This document shows positions 26,183-33,795 of a DNA stretch of 64,000 nt, piece after piece (the stretch's first letter is position 1; the number at the start of each line of letters is the position of its first letter). This DNA is from Candidatus Saccharimonadota bacterium (GTDB taxonomy: Bacteria > Patescibacteriota > Saccharimonadia > Saccharimonadales > Saccharimonadaceae), in contig JAFRJK010000001.1 of assembly GCA_017432305.1 (NCBI GenBank), positions 62,001 to 126,000 of the forward strand, in the 5' to 3' direction. The notes below the pieces were generated by a model. It saw nothing but the letters and a program-made list of their open reading frames with translations. It was not told the DNA's origin and made no database searches. Both the position numbers and the translations under genes were made by a program.

Positions 26183-26301
26183 GCGAAGATTACCAAATTT
26201 TACGGGACCTGTCGCAACCCTAGCGGGCGAGGCCGAGGAGGACCACCCCGTGAAGACAGGGGTGGGAACTCCGTAGTCCCGTAAAATTTTGGTAATTTCG
26301 C
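26183..26301. repeat. Long inverted repeat with GC-rich structured apex
   Basis: Arms 26183-26208 and 26276-26301 are about 26 bp, nearly perfectly complementary and AT-rich. The 67-bp apex is GC-rich and can form a 7-bp stem CCACCCC/GGGGTGG enclosed by GGAG/CTCC with GA-rich internal loops; CCTGTC/GACAGG is an alternative pairing. It could be a structured RNA, a MITE-like element or a strong terminator. It is not part of the cassette repeat. Confidence 0.6.
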
Positions 26302-26337
26302 GTTTTTAAAATTTATTGATTTTCAACCAATAAAGAA

Positions 26338-26868
26338 TTATTGCTCATTCCAGCGAGCGATTGCATCCGCAATAACTTTCTTCGCTGAATCAACACCCTC
26401 AAATGCCATAACTTTTGTCGTCCCTGGCTTTTTCAAGTCTTTGTAATGATTAAAGTGGAATTCGATTTGTTCGATTAATCTCTTTGGTAAATCTTCGAGA
26501 GTTTGATACATATCGCCATTGTTTCGATCGTCTGCTGGCACTGCGATAATTTTATCGTCAACTTCGCCATCATCAACAAATTTCATAACACCAAGAACGC
26601 GTGCAGTAGTATAAATTCCAGTCGTTAAAGGTTGGTCAGTAATCATGAGAACATCGAGTTCATCGCCATCTTCATCAAGAGTTTGTGGGATAAAACCGTA
26701 GTTACAAGGTTTAGCAAACGCAATTGGCTCAACACGATCAAGCATAAAACAAGCGTTTTTTCGATCCCACTCAATCTTATGATTCGAACCAGCCGGGATT
26801 TCAATCACGACATTAATCTCGCCGTTTTCATAATCTCCAGGTTCTAAAATTTTATTAAAATCTGCCAT
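26338..26868 (-). CDS. ppa: Inorganic pyrophosphatase
   Basis: A 176-residue family I soluble pyrophosphatase. The motifs are E-I-P-A-G-S-N-H-K-I-E-W-D near residue 25, Y-G-F-I-P-Q-T-L near 58, and the metal-binding D-G-D-E-L-D-V-L-M-I plus D-D-K-I-I-A-V-P near residue 105. It hydrolyses PPi to drive nucleotide and aminoacyl-tRNA reactions. AAGGAG lies before the ATG. Confidence 0.95.
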   Translation of the reverse strand: MADFNKILEPGDYENGEINVVIEIPAGSNHKIEWDRKNACFMLDRVEPIAFAKPCNYGFIPQTLDEDGDELDVLMITDQPLTTGIYTTARVLGVMKFVDDGEVDDKIIAVPADDRNNGDMYQTLEDLPKRLIEQIEFHFNHYKDLKKPGTTKVMAFEGVDSAKKVIADAIARWNEQ

Positions 26869-26949
26869 AAAACTCCTTTTTCTTTTCTAAAAGCATTTTA
26901 AAAACAGTTTTTATTATACCACTTTTTTACCTATTTATAAACTATTTGC

Positions 26950-26955
26950 TATAAT
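26950..26955 (+). promoter_or_regulatory. -10 box of leaderless promoter (DUF2130 gene)
   Basis: TATAAT after TTTGC lies 6 bp before ATG 26962. Confidence 0.55.
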
Positions 26956-26961
26956 TAAATT

Positions 26962-28131
26962 ATGTCAGAGATTAAATGTCCAAATTGCGGGAAAACTTTC
27001 AAAATTGATGAGAATTCTTATGCAGAAATCGTAAAACAGGTTCGTGATGCCGAATTTTCGAGCGATATCGAAGCGAAAATTCACGACGCAACCGAAGTTC
27101 TTCACGCAAAGTCAGCCGCGGAATATTTGAAATTAAAAAACGAAAAAGACGCCGAAATCTCGAAGCTCGAAGCAAAGATTTCTAGCTTCGAAGCTGAGAA
27201 AAAATTGGCTATTTCCGAAGCAGTTTCGAAAGTTGAAAAAGAACGTGACGAGATAAAAAACAAGCTTGAAGTCTCAGTCGCAGAAAATAAATCGAAAGAA
27301 ATTGTCTTAAAAGAGAAATACGAAGGCGCGCTCGCCTTAAAAGATGAACAGATTTCCCAACTAAAAGACTTCAAAGCGAAACAATCGACAAAGATGGTTG
27401 GGGAAAGTCTCGAGCAATTTTGTCACGATGAATTTGATAAAATTCGTATGACCGCTTTCCCTAATGCTTATTTCGAAAAAGATAACGACGCAAAAACTGG
27501 CAGTAAAGGCGACTTTATCTTTAGAGATTTCGATGAAAACGGAGTCGAAATTGTTTCGATTATGTTCGAAATGAAAAACGAAATGGACACGACCGCGACA
27601 AAACACAAAAATGAGGATTTTTTCAAGGAGCTCGACAAGGATCGAAATGAGAAAAAATGTGAATATGCTGTTTTAGTTTCACTTCTCGAAGCCAACCACG
27701 AACTCTATAACACCGGAATCGTCGACGTATCTTACAGATATCCGAAAATGTATGTCGTTCGCCCACAATTTTTCATTACAATTATTACTTTACTTCGAAA
27801 CGCAGCCTTAAAATCTCTTGAGATGAAACGCGAACTCGCCCTAGCTCGAGAACAAAATCTCGACATTACTCATTTCGAGGAAAATATCGAAGCCTTTAAG
27901 GCCGGATTTGCAAGAAATTATGAACTTGCCTCAAAAAAATTTAAGACCGCAATCGAAGAAATCGATAAAACAATCGACCATCTCCAAAAAACGAAAGAGG
28001 CTCTGCTTCGCTCGGAAGATAATCTTCGTCTCGCGAACGATAAAGCCGACAACCTCTCTGTGAAACGCCTCACTCGTGGTAATCCAACTATGAAAGCAAA
28101 ATTTGACGAACTAAAAAATTCGCAAAAATAA
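26962..28131 (+). CDS. DUF2130 domain protein with N-terminal zinc knuckle and coiled coil
   Basis: A 389-residue protein. It starts with I-K-C-P-N-C-G-K (half zinc knuckle), has a long Glu/Lys/Ala-rich coiled coil from about 40 to 150, and then the DUF2130 core ([26 protein letters not shown]). The E-x-K-N-E and preceding D residues look like a restriction-endonuclease-like active site, so a nuclease role is possible. Function is not established. Confidence 0.85.
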   Translation: MSEIKCPNCGKTFKIDENSYAEIVKQVRDAEFSSDIEAKIHDATEVLHAKSAAEYLKLKNEKDAEISKLEAKISSFEAEKKLAISEAVSKVEKERDEIKNKLEVSVAENKSKEIVLKEKYEGALALKDEQISQLKDFKAKQSTKMVGESLEQFCHDEFDKIRMTAFPNAYFEKDNDAKTGSKGDFIFRDFDENGVEIVSIMFEMKNEMDTTATKHKNEDFFKELDKDRNEKKCEYAVLVSLLEANHELYNTGIVDVSYRYPKMYVVRPQFFITIITLLRNAALKSLEMKRELALAREQNLDITHFEENIEAFKAGFARNYELASKKFKTAIEEIDKTIDHLQKTKEALLRSEDNLRLANDKADNLSVKRLTRGNPTMKAKFDELKNSQK

Positions 28132-28154
28132 TCCGGTTATGCTAAAATAGATTT

Positions 28155-28817
28155 ATGGATAAAGAATCTCCTGAAATTATAGGGAAAGAAGCCCCGGAAA
28201 TCGCTCCAAAAAACATGACCGAGGAGCTTGATAGTGCCGTAAAAGCGGTCGTTTCTGAAGAGAATAAACCGCCTCTCTCCGACGAAGAAAAAGAGAAAAA
28301 ACAGGAGTATTACGTCGATCCTTTTGAACAAGAAGAGAAAATGAAGGCAAAACTCGCCGAAATTGAAAATAAGAAGAAATTCGGACCACCTTCCGAAGAT
28401 GACAATAAACCTGTTGCTCAAGCTCCTGGAATTACTGAAACAATCCGTCCAGATATGAACGTCACTGGCTATTTTAGCGCTGGCGAAACCGCAAAAAAAC
28501 GTAGCGACATTATGCGCCGCCCGACCTCTCGAAAAACCGCGAAAAGGTGCTTTATTTTAAGTGTCATCAGCATCTTTCTCTCGGCAATCTTCCTACTTAC
28601 CCTTTTTATAACGAGCTTTAGCGCCCATTGGTTCTTTAACTGGACCTATCTTATCGCGCTCGCCCTCTCCGTAATTACCGCATTTTTCGCAATCCGCTCT
28701 CGAAATTCCGCCGATCCCGAGACGAAACGCTATGCTCTCTTGAATCTTGTTCTCTCTAGTATCACTGTCATACCGCTTCTCGTAGTAATTCTCAATTCAA
28801 TTTTCAAATTTATCTAA
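28155..28817 (+). CDS. Hypothetical membrane protein with acidic N-terminal domain
   Basis: A 220-residue protein. Residues 1-120 are hydrophilic, acidic and Pro/Lys-rich, and the C-terminal 100 hold three hydrophobic segments typical of small DUF4190/DUF4870-like proteins; I make no family call. Its mRNA is probably leaderless, with TAAAAT at 28143-28148, 6 bp before the ATG. Confidence 0.6.
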   Translation: MDKESPEIIGKEAPEIAPKNMTEELDSAVKAVVSEENKPPLSDEEKEKKQEYYVDPFEQEEKMKAKLAEIENKKKFGPPSEDDNKPVAQAPGITETIRPDMNVTGYFSAGETAKKRSDIMRRPTSRKTAKRCFILSVISIFLSAIFLLTLFITSFSAHWFFNWTYLIALALSVITAFFAIRSRNSADPETKRYALLNLVLSSITVIPLLVVILNSIFKFI

Positions 28818-28820
28818 AGC

Positions 28821-28850
28821 CCCGTCCATAGGGGGTATTTTTTGTCAAGG
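28821..28850 (+). terminator. Possible terminator
   Basis: GCCCC-gtccata-GGGGG followed by TATTTTTT. The stem is short. Confidence 0.5.
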
Positions 28851-28911
28851 CTAGACAAAAACACTAAAAATGCGCTATAATATCAGATATAAAAGGTCAT
28901 AAAAGGGAAAA

Positions 28912-30138
28912 ATGAAGAGCAACATTTTTATGAAAAAAGTTGCGCCTCTCGGAGTAGGCTTGGCTCTTTCTGCCGGGCTCTTTTTGTCTCCATTTTTAAC
29001 GGCGCAAGCAACCGGCTTTGATGGAAAAGCCTATCTTATTTGGGAATGTGGAGAAGATACTCCGTGTTATCATCTCTTTGAAGATATTAACACTGACAAT
29101 ACTTACACTATCTATAATGACAGCGATGTCACGGCGGACAACCACGATGGGAAAACTTTCAGTGCCGTAAATGTCGACACAAATAACACGACTTTTGCGC
29201 TTAAATACGCCTTCGACGCCTATCTTAGCGGTTTTACGTCTTTCACCATGCAAGATGTCATGACCTATGAAGATAGTGAGCATAACCGTCTCGCACTCGA
29301 CCCGCTCGAGGCACCAATCGAAGCGAATGCATACAGCCACTTCGGAGATCGAAACTTTAAAGTCATGATAAAAAGCCCGAACTACATTGGTGTTTCTCTT
29401 AAAAACGCCACTTCCGGTTATGAGCCTGACTTCGGCAACGCCCTAAATAGCGCCGCTTATCGCGACATTTCCGGAAGCACCCTAGGAAGTCCGGTCACCC
29501 TTTATGCGATTCCACAACAGGACGAAGTTATAATCTCTGGTGTCGATGGTGCCTTTAATAGTGTAACGGCCAAAAATCTCGAAAAGGCTAGCGCCGTCCA
29601 AATTACCCCTGTAGCTGGCGGACATAAAATCAAATTTAACTCGAATTATTATGACCGCGTTATTTTCGAAGTCACACAAGGCTCCACCAAAAAATACATC
29701 CGAATCTTTAGGACCGCTATCCAAACCCAACAAGTCGATGTAAATCCAAACTCGAAAGCCGTAAACGCAATTGTCTATTTCGATTCTTCGAGAGACTGCG
29801 ATGATTATAACCTCTTCGCAAAACTCGAATATAAGAACGGCTCAAATAAAACAATCCAGCTCGCTCCAGCCGAAGAGCACGATGACGGATATGGCAATAT
29901 TAACCCAGGCTGTATTGAAGAAGGCGGAACAAATCTTAAAAAAGGCTACTATACCGCCGAAGCTGACGTAAAATTAAACCAACTCAGTGGTATTTACTTC
30001 ACGGTTTTAAAAGCTGGCTCGACTAGTACGAGCTACGCTGGAACTCTTAGCGGTTCGAAGAGAGGAATCTATTTAAACCTCGAAAGTCTTCCGATGACAA
30101 ACACTAACTGGGGCAAAATCACCCCGGAGAAGAATTAG
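28912..30138 (+). CDS. Secreted hypothetical protein
   Basis: A 408-residue protein with a signal peptide (residues 1-35, hydrophobic core after K9-K10, cleavage near A-Q-A-T). The mature part is rich in Asp, Asn, Thr and Ser with beta-strand character, plus Cys pairs (W-E-C-G-E-D-T-P-C and R-D-C-D/P-G-C) that could form disulfides. No known domain is recognised and no sorting signal is seen. It is followed after 9 bp by another secreted protein with GGAGGAAA, so they form one operon. Confidence 0.65.
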   Translation: MKSNIFMKKVAPLGVGLALSAGLFLSPFLTAQATGFDGKAYLIWECGEDTPCYHLFEDINTDNTYTIYNDSDVTADNHDGKTFSAVNVDTNNTTFALKYAFDAYLSGFTSFTMQDVMTYEDSEHNRLALDPLEAPIEANAYSHFGDRNFKVMIKSPNYIGVSLKNATSGYEPDFGNALNSAAYRDISGSTLGSPVTLYAIPQQDEVIISGVDGAFNSVTAKNLEKASAVQITPVAGGHKIKFNSNYYDRVIFEVTQGSTKKYIRIFRTAIQTQQVDVNPNSKAVNAIVYFDSSRDCDDYNLFAKLEYKNGSNKTIQLAPAEEHDDGYGNINPGCIEEGGTNLKKGYYTAEADVKLNQLSGIYFTVLKAGSTSTSYAGTLSGSKRGIYLNLESLPMTNTNWGKITPEKN

Positions 30139-30147
30139 GAGGAAACT

Positions 30148-31008
30148 ATGAAAAGTTTTAAATATATCTTATCAAGTTTGGCTCTTACACTTTCCATGGT
30201 TCTTCCAGTCGCGAATGCTTCTGCTATCGGTGGAACTGTCTCGGGTGTCATTGCCTATGTTGACGGTAATTCACTCCACGTCAAAGGTGAGGCCTCCGGC
30301 GGAACAAACGTCGTCGCCATCTCCGTTTATGACGAAACTGGAACTTCCATGATTGCCGGTCCAGAAACGACCGAAACCGATGAGAACTATCGTTTTAACT
30401 ATGATTTCTCCGGTAGCTTCGATACTGATACAACCTACACAATTTGTGCGGCCGACTACGACGGTGGCCTTTGTATGCCAACCCAAACAAAGAAACTTAT
30501 CAAATCCGTTAATGTTACTGTAAAAAATCCTATAGAAGGTGACGAGGTTAAGGAAGACACCGGAGGCTTTAGCCCAGACAAAATCCCAGAAGCTAGTGCA
30601 TCTTCGGATGAGTATGAAATGTGGGATGCTTGGTGGACAACGGTTGATGGTATAGAACTTTTCTATGGCGTCTTCGAAAAAGACACAGATTATTACGCCT
30701 TTGTTGATCTTGGTGCGGCGGCTGGTTATATCTTCACAGAAAATACAACTGTAAAGGTTAACGGTATCGTAAACACAAATATTACTGTCTGGCCGGATGG
30801 TAGCGGTCTTGCAGTAATTGCAACTCTTCGTGTGGCCGAAGATGCCGAACCTATTCCAACTCCAGATTCTGGTACTGCTCCGATTACATCAGTCGAAATT
30901 ACGAAAGACAAAGCCGTCACAAACATCTCACTCGGCGTCAGCATCGTCATCGCTTCTGCGATTACTTATGGCGTTTATCTAATCAATAAAAAATCTGAAC
31001 GTAAGTAA
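30148..31008 (+). CDS. Secreted hypothetical protein with C-terminal membrane anchor
   Basis: A 286-residue protein with a signal peptide (1-26, ending A-N-A-S-A), an extracellular beta-rich region starting with a short Ig/FN3-like stretch, and a C-terminal hydrophobic helix followed by K-K-S-E-R-K. This arrangement looks like a wall- or membrane-anchored surface protein, but no LPXTG precedes the helix. The ribosome binding site is GGAGGAAACT. Confidence 0.65.
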   Translation: MKSFKYILSSLALTLSMVLPVANASAIGGTVSGVIAYVDGNSLHVKGEASGGTNVVAISVYDETGTSMIAGPETTETDENYRFNYDFSGSFDTDTTYTICAADYDGGLCMPTQTKKLIKSVNVTVKNPIEGDEVKEDTGGFSPDKIPEASASSDEYEMWDAWWTTVDGIELFYGVFEKDTDYYAFVDLGAAAGYIFTENTTVKVNGIVNTNITVWPDGSGLAVIATLRVAEDAEPIPTPDSGTAPITSVEITKDKAVTNISLGVSIVIASAITYGVYLINKKSERK

Positions 31009-31147
31009 AATCCAATACAATGCCTATGTGGATGGAAAATTATGGGAATTTAAAGCACCGAATAGCAGCAAATTAGATGCTATTGAAAGAAATTTAAGAC
31101 GCGCTAAAAATCAGTCAGCATACAACATTTATGTAAAATCACGATAA
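31007..31147 (+). pseudogene. Truncated CdiA-type tRNase toxin-domain fragment
   Basis: Frame from 31007 to the TAA at 31145-31147 reads Y-V-D-G-K-L-W-E-F-K-A-P-N-S, then A-I-E-R-N-L-R-R-A-K-N-Q-S. This resembles the C-terminal nuclease domain of CdiA/polymorphic toxins (W-E-F-K plus R-x-L-x-K-A-x-x-Q). There is no start codon in frame and the upstream part is missing, so it is a remnant. It abuts the stop of the secreted-protein gene. Confidence 0.55.
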
Positions 31148-31159
31148 AATAAAAGTATT

Positions 31160-31207
31160 GAAACCATCGGACGGTACGGAAGTACCTCCCCCGAAGGTTT
31201 CTTTTTT
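31160..31207 (+). terminator. Terminator with branched stem
   Basis: GAAACC-TCGG pairs with CCGA-GGTTTC, with an internal GGTAC/GTACC hairpin, followed by six T. Cassette C1 begins 10 bp later. Confidence 0.7.
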
Positions 31208-31216
31208 GGTGTTCTA

Positions 31217-31423
31217 TTGGATTTTTGGAGGGGTGGGTATTATTATCGTGCGTATGGCGGTATTCACGCGCGGCCATCACTCGGATATATTTATGGAAAT
31301 AATGCGGTTGGAAATATTTATGGTAGTTCTATGCTTTCGCATAATCCATCTGGAACATCCTCTGTGGCACCAACGGCGATATCGCATCGAGGACATGGGG
31401 AACTCATCCGTTGCGCAACGGAT
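31217..31423 (+). other. Silent FISUMP C-terminal cassette C1
   Basis: Type I head L-D-F-W-R-G-G-Y-Y; end E-L-I-R-C-A-T-D. No divergent partner. Confidence 0.87.
31406..31423. repeat. Perfect 18-bp palindrome, C1/C2 junction
   Basis: ATCCGTTGCGCAACGGAT, shared by convergent cassettes. Confidence 0.95.
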
Positions 31424-31612
31424 AGTAAATCCATAATCTCTTGTTGCACCAGCAACCACCCAAACACCTCCAGAGCCGCTATTTAAGTTTATACTAAGGT
31501 ATTGAGCTTGAGTTGTACTTATCGATGTAATATTCCACCAGCTGCTAGCTTGGATTCTTCCACCAATAGCTCCGTAGACGCGATTTTAACCCCCACCCCT
31601 CCAAAAATCCAA
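31406..31612 (-). other. Silent FISUMP C-terminal cassette C2, with internal stop
   Basis: Type I head, but the codon at the conserved Tyr position just after F-W-R-G-G-G is TAA. The remaining frame (N-R-V-Y-G to T-I-R-C-A-T-D) is intact, containing S-S-W-W-N-I. A nonsense mutation in one cassette fits a non-expressed copy. Confidence 0.82.
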
Positions 31613-31641
31613 GAGAGTACTAATTACTTAATAATGCTCCA

Positions 31642-31700
31642 TTATATTTTTGGAGGGGTGGGTATTATGTCCAGTCAAATGGTGGTGTTTGGGGATTTTC
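31642..31700 (+). other. Truncated FISUMP cassette C3
   Basis: Type II head L-Y-F-W-R-G-G-Y-Y-V-Q-S-N-G-G-V-W-G-F-S, then similarity stops at the glgP end. About two thirds of the cassette and the palindrome are missing. Confidence 0.75.
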
Positions 31701-31705
31701 CTTAA

Positions 31706-33448
31706 CTAGAACAAATATTCTAAATAATCTTTCAACATCCTCGAACCCGAAATAACCGGCATATAATTCTTAAGTTCAACCTTAACAGTCGATTCGAGAT
31801 CGAAATCGTTACTCCAAATCCTCGCTGCTTCTTCCATCCTAAGGTAGAGATTTTCCGTCTCTTCCGCCTCATTTTTCCCAGAAATTGAAAGATAACTATC
31901 ACTCGGGCAATCCGCTACTCCGCCATCATGTGTCGAAATAAGTACCCCGAGATTTATAATATCTTTCATCCAACTCGTCCCGCAAGCCTCAAGCCCAACA
32001 ATCGGCGTGTTAATCGAAACATTCGCCCCGATTGAAAGCGCTCGCCCGAGTTCTTCATCATAATCCGGAAGATAATGCACGCGTTTTTTAAGAATTGAAT
32101 TTCTATCGACAATTTCAAGAAGCCTCTTAAGTTTCGCAGCCATCGTGTGGTCGCCTTCATGTACTCGTCCAGCGAGAAAATAATGAATATTATATCGTTC
32201 CAAAATGTCCGCAAGTCTCTCCTGGTCTTTAAACGGCAACCACGGCCTCTTATAATCGACGAATCTACGTTTAAAATCGAAGACTAGCGCCTCGCCCTCA
32301 ACCACTGGATGATTTCCGTATTGATCGAGTCGATGCGATAAAACTCGGTTCATTTCCGCTCGCCCCAAATCTTTCAAAACTCTAATATCTTTCGCCTCAA
32401 TTTTTTCAATATTTTCTAGATATTTCTCGGTCGGAAGGTCAAATTTGTCGATAATTTCCGTCTTTTTAAGATAGTCGACAATCTCTGGAAGCGTCCAAGT
32501 CGGAATATCAATTCCGTTCGTTACCGCTTTAAATTTCACTTTGTTTCCCGCAAGATCATGGTAATTCGCAACCCTCGCGTGAAGTTTTGAAACCCCCGAG
32601 CGAAGTTCCGCAATCTCGATTGTAACTGCGCTGAGTTTTATTCTTCCATCATTAAACTTGTCCGAAAGCCACTTTTTTACCGCTTTTGAACGTAGATTAG
32701 GGAAGACATAACGCTCAAATTGCGCATAAGAAAATTCCGCTTCCGCTGCTTGGACAAGTGTGTGGTTCGTATAGAGCGTGTGTTTTCTCGTATAAACCAT
32801 CGCCTCATAAAAATCCATTCCATTACTAGTTAATTCATCAAGTCGAGCAAGCGCCGCGAAAAATGTCGCGACCTCATTTAATTGCATAATTGCCGGTTTA
32901 AGCCCGACCAATTTAAGAGCCTGGTATCCGCCGAATCCGAGCGAAACCTCTTGATAAAGTCGGTGGTCTCCGCCCGAATCGCCCGAATAAAGCTCACCGA
33001 AATTCGGCTCCGTCACACAGAGAATTCTTGTACTCCCAAGTTGTTTCTCAATCACATCAAGCGTACAAATCTGGTTATTTGCCTTGATATTTACCGTATC
33101 AATGAAGGAAAAACCATATTGGGCGTAAGAAACTTTTTCGTGGTATGCGCCATTTTCAAAATTCGAATAAGTCTGGTGTGGTTCAGAAGGGTAAAACGGT
33201 GTAATTAAGGTGAACGGGACTTGTTGGCGTTCCGCGACTCGACGCGTATCGGCAGCAAGCACTCCGAGACCTCCGCCTCCGCGGATTCCATTACTCTTAT
33301 CATAAAGCTCAATCGTCCAATAAGTATATGGGCGTTCTGGCGACATGGAATTAGAAAGGTGCTTGCGGTCGATTGCCTCATAAAACTCCTTGACGTCCTC
33401 GATATTGTCTAGCCGATGAAATAACTTATCAGAAAGATTGCCCATCAT
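31706..33448 (-). CDS. glgP: Alpha-glucan (glycogen/maltodextrin) phosphorylase, short form
   Basis: A 580-residue GT35 enzyme that releases glucose-1-phosphate from alpha-1,4-glucans. Landmarks are G-G-G-G-L-G-V-L-A-A-D near residue 60, H-x-x-x-x-H-T-L-V-Q near 240, and the PLP site E-A-C-G-T-S-W-M-K with Lys495, followed by S-T-H-D-G-G. It is about 250 residues shorter than E. coli MalP, as in the short bacterial/archaeal subfamily. It completes a glucan module with the GT4 and GH57 genes at 9762-12229. A TATACT -10 lies 9 bp before the ATG. Confidence 0.88.
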   Translation of the reverse strand: MMGNLSDKLFHRLDNIEDVKEFYEAIDRKHLSNSMSPERPYTYWTIELYDKSNGIRGGGGLGVLAADTRRVAERQQVPFTLITPFYPSEPHQTYSNFENGAYHEKVSYAQYGFSFIDTVNIKANNQICTLDVIEKQLGSTRILCVTEPNFGELYSGDSGGDHRLYQEVSLGFGGYQALKLVGLKPAIMQLNEVATFFAALARLDELTSNGMDFYEAMVYTRKHTLYTNHTLVQAAEAEFSYAQFERYVFPNLRSKAVKKWLSDKFNDGRIKLSAVTIEIAELRSGVSKLHARVANYHDLAGNKVKFKAVTNGIDIPTWTLPEIVDYLKKTEIIDKFDLPTEKYLENIEKIEAKDIRVLKDLGRAEMNRVLSHRLDQYGNHPVVEGEALVFDFKRRFVDYKRPWLPFKDQERLADILERYNIHYFLAGRVHEGDHTMAAKLKRLLEIVDRNSILKKRVHYLPDYDEELGRALSIGANVSINTPIVGLEACGTSWMKDIINLGVLISTHDGGVADCPSDSYLSISGKNEAEETENLYLRMEEAARIWSNDFDLESTVKVELKNYMPVISGSRMLKDYLEYLF

Positions 33449-33534
33449 ATTACCATAAGTATAATGGATTTTCCCCTTAAGGTAAAGCCTTTATTTTTCC
33501 GCCCAAATATGGTATTATATCAAAGTAACACCGT

Positions 33535-33609
33535 TAGGGCGTCGCCAAGTGGTAAGGCAGTGGGTTCTGGTCCCACCATTCGGGGGTTCGAATCCCTCCG
33601 CCCTAGCCA
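33535..33609 (+). tRNA. tRNA-Gln (CTG anticodon)
   Basis: Acceptor TAGGGCG/CGCCCTA, anticodon stem GTGGG/CCCAC with loop TTCTGGT (anticodon CTG), T-arm GGGGG-TTCGAAT-CCCTC, discriminator G, encoded CCA. Confidence 0.93.
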
Positions 33610-33655
33610 TAAATAAAAAGAAATGGCCGTTAGGTCATTTATTTTTATCTATTTG
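33610..33655 (+). terminator. Terminator after tRNA-Gln
   Basis: AAATGGCC-GTTA-GGTCATTT stem flanked by A-rich 5' and T-rich 3' runs. Confidence 0.7.
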
Positions 33656-33661
33656 GATATA

Positions 33662-33792
33662 AGCGGAGGGATACGAACCCGAAGGGTTCGGACGCCGTAG
33701 GAGCTCGAGAAAGAGAAAATTTATTTTCTATTTCGAGACGACGCCCGGCGTAGTTCTCGCTTCGCGAGAACGTATCCCTCCGCCCTAGCCAT
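33662..33792. repeat. Small structured element carrying copies of the tRNA-Gln 3' end
   Basis: The outer 13-bp stem GCGGAGGGATACG / CGTATCCCTCCGC encloses three parts: a hairpin AACCC-GAA-GGGTT; a stem ACGCCG/CGGCGT with internal strands TAGGAG and ACGACGCC around a long A/T hairpin; and GTTCTCGC-TTCG-CGAGAAC. The right end repeats the tRNA terminus (ATCCCTCCGCCCTAGCCAT) as a direct copy, and the left end resembles the inverted T-arm. It is related to 50242-50403 and 42756-42831. Confidence 0.7.
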
Positions 33793-33795
33793 TTT

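Larger units (their letters stand above)
31217..31700. repeat. FISUMP cassette array C (3 cassettes, last truncated)
   Basis: Order plus, minus, plus. The third cassette is cut off by the 3' end of glgP. The start follows a terminator T-run with TTTTTTGGTGTTCT, as in array F. Confidence 0.9.

Noticed and set aside
26338-26868. Functional link of ppa, ndk and ribosomal genes with the arrays between them
   Set aside because: Array neighbours are unrelated housekeeping genes; position is better explained by use of intergenic terminator regions.
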